Shown here piece after piece: positions 9,101-16,506 of a stretch of 64,000 bases of DNA. Location of the stretch: positions 1 to 64,000 of IMG/VR virus record IMGVR_UViG_3300043468_000365; one strand, written 5' to 3'. The translations under genes were made by a program, and so were the position numbers. How positions within the stretch are numbered: the first letter of the stretch is position 1; each line of letters opens with the position of its first letter. This DNA is from a virus. The notes under the pieces are model-generated. The model did not search any database. It saw nothing but the letters and a program-made list of their open reading frames with translations, and had not been told where the DNA came from.

Positions 9101-9687
9101 TACATGAAATAGGAACAACAAAAATATTGAGAACTGTTTATCCGAATACAGATAAACTCTTTGCAGATGTTTCTAATAGACTTGAATATATAACAAGACA
9201 ACCTAACAATCTTCCACAGTTCATCGAGAATGGTTGCTGTTCGTTCCATAACAAAGATGATAGTGGTAAAAGATTGTATGAATGGACAGAGTTTATAGAT
9301 TTCCTTTCATTCATCAAACAAAATATGAGAGAGTATCTTACAAGCGTGTCTGTGATGGAATCGGATGTTCGTATTGCTGGAATGTGGGCTAATAGATATC
9401 CTCCTGATACGTTTGTTGGCATACATAATCACAGATATCTAAATGATGATAAAAAGATAATAATCGATATGCTTTACTATATCAAGAGGGAAGACAACGC
9501 AGGTGATCTAGTCATTGACATTCCTGAATATGGTGAGTATAATGTATTCATGCAGCAAGGCGACGTTATTATTTTCCAATCAACTTTAGATCATTGGACC
9601 ACATCAAACAAGAGTGCTAGTGATAAGTATGTTATTGGATTGGAACTTGTTGACGCTGTGGAAGGAAAAAGATTAGATGAAATTTGA
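9097..9687 (+). CDS. Putative 2OG-Fe(II) oxygenase-like protein
   Basis: It resembles phage double-stranded beta-helix oxygenases: FVGIHNHRYL with a short strand, then DMLYYIKRE...AGDLVID and QQGDVIIFQSTLDHWTTSN. This gives candidate iron ligands (His in HNH, a downstream Asp, His in DHW) and a substrate-binding Lys/Arg near the end. The assignment rests on this pattern only. ATGA overlap with the methyltransferase. Confidence 0.55.
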   Translation: MIHEIGTTKILRTVYPNTDKLFADVSNRLEYITRQPNNLPQFIENGCCSFHNKDDSGKRLYEWTEFIDFLSFIKQNMREYLTSVSVMESDVRIAGMWANRYPPDTFVGIHNHRYLNDDKKIIIDMLYYIKREDNAGDLVIDIPEYGEYNVFMQQGDVIIFQSTLDHWTTSNKSASDKYVIGLELVDAVEGKRLDEI

Positions 9688-9910
9688 CTATGAGTTCTTT
9701 CTAGAATGGACTTCAACGGCACTGGTTATCATTGGCGCCGTTTTAACTGCTTGGAATGTGTATCCTCTAAACCTTGCTGTTCAGTTTGTAGGTAACATCG
9801 GATGGTTTGCTGTAGGATATATGTGGAAGAAAAAGTCACTAATGGTTATTCAGGCAGTCATTAGTGTCATTTATGTTACTGGCCTGGTATCAAAAGGAAT
9901 CATTCTATGA
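9677..9910 (+). CDS. Small membrane protein, 77 aa
   Basis: Two to three hydrophobic segments (TALVIIGAVLTAW; AVQFVGNIGWFAVGYM; LMVIQAVISVIYVTGLV). Function unknown. It overlaps the previous gene by 11 nt and the next by ATGA. Confidence 0.75.
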   Translation: MKFDYEFFLEWTSTALVIIGAVLTAWNVYPLNLAVQFVGNIGWFAVGYMWKKKSLMVIQAVISVIYVTGLVSKGIIL

Positions 9911-10014
9911 GATACAATCATTGGTTCTGGAATAGTTGGTTTATGGATCGAGTGGCAACATTCGTTGTATATCTAAACAACTATCTCTGGAGTAAACAGT
10001 ATGGAAAAAACTGA
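9907..10014 (+). CDS. Small Trp/Tyr-rich peptide, 35 aa
   Basis: ATG 9907 in an ATGA overlap, stop TGA 10012-10014. Short and aromatic-rich (NHWFWNSWFM) with a hydrophobic middle. Supported by tight spacing on both sides only. Confidence 0.45.
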   Translation: MRYNHWFWNSWFMDRVATFVVYLNNYLWSKQYGKN

Positions 10015-10180
10015 TCCACACAAAACACATTCATATTCACACGATTGGATGTTGATGACTGCCTTTGATTTTGAATTACGCAATCACATTAAAGTGAATT
10101 GCGAACAAACAAATGAAATGACGATCATCCGTGGATATCTGGAAGAAAGAGTAAAAGAGATTAAGGAAAGATGGAAGTGA
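10001..10180 (+). CDS. Small unknown protein, 59 aa
   Basis: ATG 10001 to TGA 10178-10180, overlapping both neighbours. His-rich N-terminus (DPHKTHSYSHDW) followed by a charged helix (LEERVKEIKERWK). No family recognised. Confidence 0.55.
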   Translation: MEKTDPHKTHSYSHDWMLMTAFDFELRNHIKVNCEQTNEMTIIRGYLEERVKEIKERWK

Positions 10181-10404
10181 GAGAGAACTTTTCGCCGTTC
10201 AAGTCTGGCGATGTTGTAAGAGTGAAAAAGGATTTTCTATATGTAAATCGTGACTTGCTTTTTGGTGAGACATATGTTATAGATAAGATGCTAAGTGTGG
10301 CAGGAGTTGTAACATTGGTTGGTCAGGAACCTGGTAAGACATTTCCGGAAGGAGCATTTGAATTGCTTTATGGAGTAGAGAATGGCGAAGAAACCAAAGA
10401 TTGA
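10171..10404 (+). CDS. Small SH3-like-fold candidate, 77 aa
   Basis: The pattern GDVVRVKKDF...GETYVIDKM...VVTLVG...FPEGAFELL is typical of small phage SH3/KOW-like barrels. Function unknown. It overlaps the next gene by 23 nt. Confidence 0.55.
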   Translation: MEVRENFSPFKSGDVVRVKKDFLYVNRDLLFGETYVIDKMLSVAGVVTLVGQEPGKTFPEGAFELLYGVENGEETKD

Positions 10405-10720
10405 TGAAACTACACAATATGAAAACTGTTTGGATGTAAAAGAGTTTGAAGACGGCACTCTAAGCGCCTTTCTTGGTGAAGAAGCTGTTAGAGATATTGA
10501 AGAAAAGTTATGGAAGAAACATTGGGTAGGCATGCCTGAGTTTGTTCAGGAAGATAATCCTCCATACAAAAGAATTATTGTATCTTTTCGCACCAAAGAA
10601 GATTATGAGGAGTTTGCCACTCTAATCGGTCAGAACCTATCTGAGAAGACAAAGAGCATTTGGCATCCTAAGCTAGATAGAGAAGCTAACAGTCTATTGA
10701 GATGGGTGGAGGACGAGTAA
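10382..10720 (+). CDS. Conserved-looking phage protein, 112 aa
   Basis: The C-terminal half (YKRIIVSFRTKEDYEEFATL, then KSIWHPKL) resembles a small domain often found alone or attached to ParB-like nucleases and DNA methylases in phages; this is from memory, not a search. Ends in a TAATG overlap. Confidence 0.6.
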   Translation: MAKKPKIDETTQYENCLDVKEFEDGTLSAFLGEEAVRDIEEKLWKKHWVGMPEFVQEDNPPYKRIIVSFRTKEDYEEFATLIGQNLSEKTKSIWHPKLDREANSLLRWVEDE

Positions 10721-11409
10721 TGAGTAGTGAAGATATTATTGAAGAAGTTACCTTTAAAGATGTAAAAGCATTTGTTAGAAAAGGCACGTCCGATGCTTTT
10801 GTTGTCAAGGAAGTTTTCTCTGGCGAATACAACAAATTGAAGATTACCAGTGACGATGTTATTCTAGATTTTGGTTTGAATATTGGTATGTTCACTGCCT
10901 TTGCTCTCAAGAAAGGTGCTAAGAAAGTTTATTCATATGAAGCCGATGCGGAGAACTATGAACTAGCTTGTCGCAACATGGAACTGAATGAATTTGACAA
11001 ATCTCGTTATGAGTTGTATAATCTAGCTGTTATTGGTAATGATGATCCTACAAGAGAGTTTTCTATCAATGTCAAAAAGAACAAGGGCGCTCATTCTCTA
11101 ATTCATAAGCGAGGTAGAGATGTGACACAGGTACCTTGTATCAACATCAACAAAGTGATAGAAGATTACCGTCCAACCATTATCAAGATGGATATTGAAG
11201 GTGGTGAGTATGAATGCTTGAAGGCACTAAAGACCTTTGATGGTGTAAGAGAGTTCATTATGGAATTTCATCATGCTCATTTGAATGATATTGATACACA
11301 TGAAAAGTATAATGAGATTTTAGATTTGCTCCGAGGACACTTTAGTTCTGTGACTGCTAGAGCCGACACTAAGGCTGCCTGGGTGAACATTGTTTATTGT
11401 GTGAAGTAA
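10720..11409 (+). CDS. FkbM-family methyltransferase
   Basis: SAM-binding motif VILDFGLNIGMFT, then YSYEADAENYELACRNM and the FkbM hallmark IIKMDIEGGEYECLKAL. The family usually O-methylates sugars or other hydroxyls. ATG 10720 lies in a TAATG overlap with GGAGG upstream. It precedes a glycosyltransferase. Confidence 0.85.
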   Translation: MSSEDIIEEVTFKDVKAFVRKGTSDAFVVKEVFSGEYNKLKITSDDVILDFGLNIGMFTAFALKKGAKKVYSYEADAENYELACRNMELNEFDKSRYELYNLAVIGNDDPTREFSINVKKNKGAHSLIHKRGRDVTQVPCININKVIEDYRPTIIKMDIEGGEYECLKALKTFDGVREFIMEFHHAHLNDIDTHEKYNEILDLLRGHFSSVTARADTKAAWVNIVYCVK

Positions 11410-11410
11410 A

Positions 11411-12313
11411 ATGACTAATCCAATTTATCCTGTTTATATTGTTTCTAAAGGCAGACATGAAAGTATGATCACCTCCAAGTCTCTGGCGAGAATGAAGGTG
11501 CCACATTCTATTGTGATTGAGCCACAAGACGAAGAAAACTACGAATATGCCTTAGATCATTTTGGCATTCGTCCTTACGTTACTCTCCTTGTGGCTCCTT
11601 TCTCTAATCATGGTGATGGTCCTGGTCGTGCCAGAAACTGGGCATGGGATCATTCTATCTCTATTGGTGCCAAGGCACATTGGGTTCTAGACGATAACAT
11701 TTCAGACTTTTATCGTCTTCATAGAAACAAGCGTATTCGTGTGGAGTCTGGTGCCATCTTTCGTGCTGCGGAAGAGTTTGTTGATCGTTATGAGAATGTT
11801 CCTATCTCTGGCTTTCAATATCGGTTCTTTATTGCGCCTAATAGCAAGTATCCTCCTTTCGTTGCTAACACCCGTATCTATTCAACTCTATTGATCCGCA
11901 ACGATTGTGAGCATCGTTGGCGTGGTCGTTATAACGAAGATACAGATATTTGCCTTCGTGTATTGAAAGATGGTGATTGCACCATTCAGTTCAATGCCTT
12001 CATGCAAGGTAAATGTGCCACACAAACTGTCAAAGGTGGTAATACACAAGAGTTTTATCATGTCGAAGGCGATCTTGATAAGGAAAAGTGGCGTGACGGA
12101 CAACTGAATCCAGAAGGCACTTGGAACAAATCAAAAATGTTGGTTGACTTACACCCAGATGTTGCTAGAATGGTGTTCAAGTATGGACGCTGGCATCATT
12201 ATGTGGATTATTCACCGTTCAAAAAGAACCAACTCATTTACAAGAAAGATGTTGTGATACCGAAAGGAATCAATAACTACGGTATGAGACTGGAAACTAA
12301 CTTTAGAGGATAA
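11411..12313 (+). CDS. Glycosyltransferase of the TET/JBP-associated (GREB1-like) type
   Basis: It begins PVYIVSKGRHES, with GPGRARNWAWDH (about 75-86), the acidic metal/nucleotide motif WVLDDNI (about 92-98) and NEDTDICLRVL (about 175). This is the set seen in the TAGT/GREB1 glycosyltransferase group, several of which glycosylate modified bases in phage DNA. No base-hydroxylating or hydroxymethylating enzyme is in this window, so the acceptor is unproven. Proteins or capsular sugars are alternatives. Confidence 0.7.
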   Translation: MTNPIYPVYIVSKGRHESMITSKSLARMKVPHSIVIEPQDEENYEYALDHFGIRPYVTLLVAPFSNHGDGPGRARNWAWDHSISIGAKAHWVLDDNISDFYRLHRNKRIRVESGAIFRAAEEFVDRYENVPISGFQYRFFIAPNSKYPPFVANTRIYSTLLIRNDCEHRWRGRYNEDTDICLRVLKDGDCTIQFNAFMQGKCATQTVKGGNTQEFYHVEGDLDKEKWRDGQLNPEGTWNKSKMLVDLHPDVARMVFKYGRWHHYVDYSPFKKNQLIYKKDVVIPKGINNYGMRLETNFRG

Positions 12314-12317
12314 CATC

Positions 12318-12452
12318 GTGACATTTACGCCTACCGCACATTATTTTGATTTCTACAGTTTACAATCACAATGGGAACATATCATCCACTTGGCATTATT
12401 TCCATTTCTGGCATACGTTGTTTACAAACTCATCAAGACAATGACCTCATAA
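12318..12452 (+). CDS. Small membrane peptide, 44 aa, GTG start
   Basis: GTG 12318 after an AGAGGA site; one hydrophobic segment (IIHLALFPFLAYVVY) and a short basic tail. Ends just before the promoter of the CobT-like gene. Unrecognised. Confidence 0.45.
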   Translation: MTFTPTAHYFDFYSLQSQWEHIIHLALFPFLAYVVYKLIKTMTS

Positions 12453-12472
12453 GTCGTTGTTTTTGTTATGAC

Positions 12473-12501
12473 TTGACAAATGCGACCGGTTTTGCTATAC
12501 T
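12473..12501 (+). promoter_or_regulatory. sigma70-type promoter of the CobT-like gene
   Basis: TTGACA (12473-12478), 17 bp, TATACT (12496-12501). The 25-nt leader contains ATCGTGAAAGGAA, which recurs exactly before the CobS-like gene. Confidence 0.85.
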
Positions 12502-12525
12502 TGTGAAAATCGTGAAAGGAACACT

Positions 12526-14745
12526 ATGACCGCAATGACCGTAAATTCCAACTCGCTTCTTGCCAAGCTGTTGGCGACCGAGAACATTACTGTTCAGCAT
12601 AAGAGCGGTATCAAAACCGCTATGTTCGACCTCAAGAACCGTGTTCTTATGCTGCCTATGTGGCATGATATTTCGCAGGATCTTGAGCATTTGCTTATCG
12701 GTCACGAAACGGCTCATGCTATTGATACGCCTTCAGGCGAAGAGTATAAAAAGGCATATGAGGATATTGCTAATCGTGTATTCGGTTCCGAAGTTAGCGA
12801 TCAGCTAAAGCGCACCGTCCAGGGCTTCGTTAATGTTATCGAAGATGTCCGTATTGACAAGCGCCAGAAGCGCCGTTATCCTGGTCTTCGTCGTAACTAT
12901 CTCGCTGGTTATAAAGAACTTATTGACCGTGACTTCTTCGGCACGAAGGGTCGTGATATCAATTCTATGAACTTTATCGACCGTGTCAATGTCTACTTCA
13001 AGGGTGGTAACATCAATCTCAATATTGAGTTTACTCCCGAAGAGCGAGTGCTTCTAAAGCAGATTGAAAATATTGAAACTTTCGCAGAGGTTGTGGAAGT
13101 TGCCGAGAAGGTGTATCGTTTTTGTAAAGATAAGATTGAAAACGATATTCATAACGACCTCGGTCTTGGCGAAAGCGAAGATGGAGACAAAGGAGACTCC
13201 TATGACATTGACGATTTTTCCGATGATGCTGACGATTGGGATGGTGACCTTGATGGTGATGATTCCGAAGAAGATGCCGAAGACGGTGAAGGTGACGAAG
13301 GTGAAGGTAAATCCGACGCTGTAAAGGGCGAAGGTGATATCGGTGATAATGGTTCTGGTAATACCTCTGATGGTGCTGGTGCCAGTTCCGATGAAATCAA
13401 GGCTCCCGAGTCTTATACTGACCGTGTTTGGGAAGAAAAAGTTCAGGAACTAGTCAAAGACGATAATACCGATTATGTCTATGTCACCCTTCCTGATGTA
13501 AACTGGGACAAGGCTATTCACGATTATAAGCGAGTTCTTAGTGATTGGCGTCGTCTGGTTGGCGCTGGTTACTACGGACACTTTTCTAAGAAGACCTTTG
13601 AAGAAGGTCGTGCCGCTTTCAACCAGTGGCGTCAAAAAGAAAAAGATAGCATTTCGTTTCTTGTAAAAGAGTTTGAGCAGCGCAAGGCTGCGGAAATGTA
13701 TTCTCGCATTTCTGTGGCTAAGACTGGTGTTATTGACACTAATAAACTCCACTCTTACAAGTTCAATGATGATATCTTCCGTCGGTTGACTACAGTGCCG
13801 GAAGGCAAGAACCATGGCTTTATCATGTTTCTTGATTGGTCTGGTTCTATGGATAGAAACCTGAAGTATACTCTTCGGCAGTTGTTTACTCTGGTTCTGT
13901 TTTGTAAGCAGATCCAAGTGCCGTTCGAGGTGTATGCCTTCAAGGATTCTGGTGCTGAAAATCCATTCTCTTATCTTGGTAAAGAGAATGTTATTGGTCT
14001 TGGTAACGTGGTGCTTCGCCAGTTTCTATCTTCCAAGATGACTCTTGCGGAACTAAACGAGGCTATGACGTTTCTTTCTATGGTTGGTGGTCATAGTCGT
14101 CTTTATACTGATGGTCTCGGTGGCACGCCTCTCAATGAGGCAGTTATTCTTGCTCCTAAGATTATCAACGACTTCCGTGCCAAACATAAGTTGGAAATCG
14201 TCAACACTATTTTCCTTACCGATGGTGAGTCAAACGGTCTTGGTGGTATCAAAAATTGTACCGGTGTTCAACCTGGTCGTAAGGTTATGTATAAGTATGT
14301 TGATAAGTCTTCTGGTAAGACTTACGATATCAGCCTTTACGGTTGGGGTGATGGTGCAAACACCACTAACAAGTTTCTAAAGATGCTAAAGGATCAGACT
14401 GATTGTAATCTGATTGGTTTCTTTCTGTCTGATTCCAACATCAAACGGTTCTTGTCTCGCTTTGGTATGAATGATGGTACCAACTATCACTACGTCGAAA
14501 AGGTTGTCAAGTTCTGGAAAGAAAACAAGTTCTATCCAGTCAAGAATGAAGGTTATGATGAATATTATGTGATCAATTCCAATGTTCTTCGTGAAACGGA
14601 GAACGAATTGGAAATCGACAATACAAAGTCCACGAAATCCATGGCCAAGGCATTCTCCAAGTTTGCCGCTAAAAAGTCCATCAATCGTGTCCTTCTGCGT
14701 CAGTTCATCAATAACGTTACGCAACAGTCCAAGAAGATTGCGTAA
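12526..14745 (+). CDS. CobT-like VWA-domain protein with zinc-protease motif
   Basis: 739 aa. HETAH zinc motif at 60-64 and a NVIEDVRIDK segment near 103-112 that supplies a third ligand, as in CobT-like metallopeptidase/VWA proteins. A very acidic linker (about 215-292) precedes a VWA domain with MIDAS motif DWSGS (437-441). The partner AAA+ ATPase follows. MoxR/CobS ATPases with VWA partners act as chaperone-like remodelling machines; real cobaltochelatase would need CobN, absent here. Leu codons are mostly CTT/CTC/CTG, unlike the CTA-rich neighbours, consistent with early expression. Own strong promoter and AAGGAA ribosome site. Confidence 0.85.
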   Translation: MTAMTVNSNSLLAKLLATENITVQHKSGIKTAMFDLKNRVLMLPMWHDISQDLEHLLIGHETAHAIDTPSGEEYKKAYEDIANRVFGSEVSDQLKRTVQGFVNVIEDVRIDKRQKRRYPGLRRNYLAGYKELIDRDFFGTKGRDINSMNFIDRVNVYFKGGNINLNIEFTPEERVLLKQIENIETFAEVVEVAEKVYRFCKDKIENDIHNDLGLGESEDGDKGDSYDIDDFSDDADDWDGDLDGDDSEEDAEDGEGDEGEGKSDAVKGEGDIGDNGSGNTSDGAGASSDEIKAPESYTDRVWEEKVQELVKDDNTDYVYVTLPDVNWDKAIHDYKRVLSDWRRLVGAGYYGHFSKKTFEEGRAAFNQWRQKEKDSISFLVKEFEQRKAAEMYSRISVAKTGVIDTNKLHSYKFNDDIFRRLTTVPEGKNHGFIMFLDWSGSMDRNLKYTLRQLFTLVLFCKQIQVPFEVYAFKDSGAENPFSYLGKENVIGLGNVVLRQFLSSKMTLAELNEAMTFLSMVGGHSRLYTDGLGGTPLNEAVILAPKIINDFRAKHKLEIVNTIFLTDGESNGLGGIKNCTGVQPGRKVMYKYVDKSSGKTYDISLYGWGDGANTTNKFLKMLKDQTDCNLIGFFLSDSNIKRFLSRFGMNDGTNYHYVEKVVKFWKENKFYPVKNEGYDEYYVINSNVLRETENELEIDNTKSTKSMAKAFSKFAAKKSINRVLLRQFINNVTQQSKKIA

Positions 14746-14766
14746 AATCAAAGACTTAGGAAGGGG

Positions 14767-14795
14767 TTGACAAGATCCCTTCCTTGTGGTATAAT
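14767..14795 (+). promoter_or_regulatory. sigma70-type promoter of the CobS-like gene
   Basis: TTGACA (14767-14772), 17 bp, TATAAT (14790-14795): a consensus promoter placed 21 bp after the stop of the CobT-like gene. Confidence 0.9.
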
Positions 14796-14803
14796 ACATC
14801 ATA

Positions 14804-14832
14804 ATCGAAAATCGTGAAAGGAAAGTTTCGAT
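14804..14832 (+). promoter_or_regulatory. Leader stem-loop presenting the ribosome binding site
   Basis: ATCGAAA (14804-14810) and TTTCGAT (14826-14832) form a perfect 7-bp stem ending at the base before ATG 14833. The 15-nt loop (14811-14825) holds the AAAGGA Shine-Dalgarno. Fourteen loop bases (14812-14825) are exactly complementary to 16163-16176 in the structured RNA downstream of the gene. Confidence 0.75.
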
Positions 14833-16056
14833 ATGGCTAAATCTACCGATAACCGTTCTGTGTTTCTGGACAAGGTCCGCTTTGAGTTTGGTGCCATTCG
14901 TGAAATCACCCGTCAGCAAATTTTGACCATTCACGAAAAGTATGGTATTTATCCTGCTTGGCTTGTGAAAGATCCCTCTCTCCGTGTTGGTCGTGGTGTT
15001 TATGCTTTGACCGATCACGGTGTAAATCTTGCTCCCGTTGCTGAAAAGACGGTTGCTCCTCGTAAGACTGCTAAGATCCAGTCTGATATTCCTGTTGTTG
15101 AGTCCGTTGTTGCTATGGCTCCTTCCTCTACGATTGCTATGGCTGCGGCTTCCACTTCTGCTTCTGCCGAGGTTTCGCTAGTGCCTGAAAAGGCGAATGG
15201 CTATGTGCCGTTCGGTAACTTTAGCGATGTTCGTTCTATCATCAAGTCTAAGAAGTTTTATCCTGCTTACGTTACTGGTCTTTCTGGTAACGGTAAGACG
15301 ATGATGGTCGAACAGGTTTGTGCCGTTGAAAAGCGTGAGTGCGTCCGTGTCAATATTACTATTGAAACCGACGAAGATGATCTTATTGGTGGTTTCCGCC
15401 TTGTCGATGGTGCTACTGTCTGGCAGGATGGTCCTGTTATTGTTGCCATGCAGCGTGGTGCTATTCTTCTTCTGGACGAAGTTGACCTTGGCTCCAATAA
15501 GCTAATGTGTCTCCAGCCTGTTCTCGAAGGCAAGTCTGTTTATCTCAAAAAGATTAACCGTCTTGTCCATCCTGAAAATGGTTTCAACGTTATTGCTACG
15601 GCGAATACCAAGGGTAAGGGTTCCGACGATGGTCGCTTTATCGGCACCAACGTTATGAACGAAGCGTTCCTTGAGCGTTTCTCTATCACGATGGAACAGG
15701 AATATCCTTCGACTAAGATTGAAACCAAAATCCTCAACAATGTTCTTGGTGCTTCTGGTATCGAGAGTGCCGAATTTGTTGAGAAGTTGGTGACTTGGGC
15801 AGATGTTATTCGCAAGTCCTTCTATGAAGGTGCCTTGTCTGAAATCATCTCCACTCGCCGTCTGGTTCATATCTGCGAGGCATTTGCCATCTTTAATCAG
15901 AACCGTATGAAGGCTATAGAACTTTGTCTCAACCGCTTTGATGTGGATACTAAGAATGCGTTTATGGAACTCTATAAGAAAGTCGATGAAACCGTTGATC
16001 CGCAACCTGTTCCGCAACCGGAAGCAACCATCACTGGTGAGGAAGTTGCTTTCTGA
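14833..16056 (+). CDS. CobS/MoxR-like AAA+ ATPase
   Basis: 407 aa. An N-terminal winged-helix-like segment (1-65), an Ala/Ser-rich linker, then the AAA+ core: Walker A GLSGNGKT (149-156), Walker B ILLLDEVD (211-218), sensor I VIATANTKG and a GRFIGTN/LERF arginine-finger region. CobS-like genes are common in T4-like cyanophages, where their role is unresolved. It forms a two-gene unit with the VWA protein. By hand count only about 2 of some 30 Leu codons are CTA, against roughly half in gp45. Confidence 0.85.
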   Translation: MAKSTDNRSVFLDKVRFEFGAIREITRQQILTIHEKYGIYPAWLVKDPSLRVGRGVYALTDHGVNLAPVAEKTVAPRKTAKIQSDIPVVESVVAMAPSSTIAMAAASTSASAEVSLVPEKANGYVPFGNFSDVRSIIKSKKFYPAYVTGLSGNGKTMMVEQVCAVEKRECVRVNITIETDEDDLIGGFRLVDGATVWQDGPVIVAMQRGAILLLDEVDLGSNKLMCLQPVLEGKSVYLKKINRLVHPENGFNVIATANTKGKGSDDGRFIGTNVMNEAFLERFSITMEQEYPSTKIETKILNNVLGASGIESAEFVEKLVTWADVIRKSFYEGALSEIISTRRLVHICEAFAIFNQNRMKAIELCLNRFDVDTKNAFMELYKKVDETVDPQPVPQPEATITGEEVAF

Positions 16057-16090
16057 ATAGATGAATACGGTTTACAGATAGACAAAAACG

Positions 16091-16188
16091 GAGTCGCATG
16101 GCTGTGACTCTATAATGAATGCCCGTGTATAATAAAATGATGCTGGTGGTTATACACGGGTCCTTTCCTTTCACGACCACCAGCATCA
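16091..16188 (+). ncRNA. Structured RNA with interlocked stems and an antisense loop
   Basis: Three elements: (a) GAGTCGCA-TGGC-TGTGACTC (16091-16110), an 8-bp inverted repeat with one wobble just upstream of TATAAT (16111-16116); (b) an 11-bp perfect stem, 16122-16132 with 16150-16160; (c) a 13-bp perfect stem, 16138-16150 with 16176-16188. Stem (c) starts inside the loop of (b), so they form either a pseudoknot or mutually exclusive hairpins. The single-stranded segment 16161-16176 is antisense to the ribosome-site leaders of the CobS-like (14 nt) and CobT-like (12 nt) genes. TATAAT 16111 would start RNA about 16123, at the first stem, but its -35 region is poor and is covered by the inverted repeat, so an activator or read-through may be needed. 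No T-tract follows; the RNA may continue into the HTH gene as its 5' leader. Confidence 0.75.
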
Positions 16189-16213
16189 AAAACTTTGAAT
16201 GGAGAAATATATA

Positions 16214-16435
16214 ATGGCTACTAATCGTAAGTCTCAGATTGAGAAGATTGAGAACGTTCTTCGCAAGTATAACACTGGTGCTGGTGTTACTGCCGATAAG
16301 GTTGCTTCACTAGCCCGTGTTCCTCGTGAGAATGTTTCCAAGCGTGTTTATGATCTTCGTGAGTATTACACAATCTATACAAACTATCGTGACGTAGACG
16401 GTCGCCGCACTGCTTTCTATCGCTTTGCTGGCTAA
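16214..16435 (+). CDS. Small winged-helix DNA-binding protein, 73 aa
   Basis: A helix-turn-helix pattern (GVTADKVASLARVPRENVSKRVYDL) is followed by a wing-like GRRTAFYRF. ATG 16214 has GGAG 9 nt upstream; an upstream in-frame ATG at 16199 is less well placed. It lies just after the structured RNA and a palindrome in a promoter, so it is a candidate autoregulator or regulator of the AAA/VWA unit. That link is inference. Confidence 0.75.
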   Translation: MATNRKSQIEKIENVLRKYNTGAGVTADKVASLARVPRENVSKRVYDLREYYTIYTNYRDVDGRRTAFYRFAG

Positions 16436-16455
16436 TACGAAAAACTAAACTATAT

Positions 16456-16489
16456 AATAGCGTAGGGGCTTAGTTGCTCCTGCGCTATT
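16456..16489 (+). other. 14-bp stem-loop in the leader of the next gene
   Basis: AATAGCGTAGGGGC (16456-16469) pairs with GCTCCTGCGCTATT (16476-16489) with two G-T wobbles and a 6-nt loop. There is no T-tract, so it is more likely a 5' leader or processing hairpin than a terminator. Confidence 0.55.
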
Positions 16490-16506
16490 CGTGTATGGAG
16501 AACAAT

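Noticed and set aside
12451-12475. Terminator before the CobT-like promoter (AAGTC/GACTT around a T-rich loop)
   Set aside because: Only a 5-bp stem with the T-run in the loop, not after the stem.
13450-13917. Minus-strand open frame of 155 codons inside the CobT-like gene
   Set aside because: Shadow of a strongly supported gene with intact motifs on the + strand; no minus-strand start signals.
12526-16056. Cobalamin cobaltochelatase genes cobT/cobS in the strict sense
   Set aside because: CobN is missing and the protein has an HExxH motif; only the ATPase-VWA architecture is shared.
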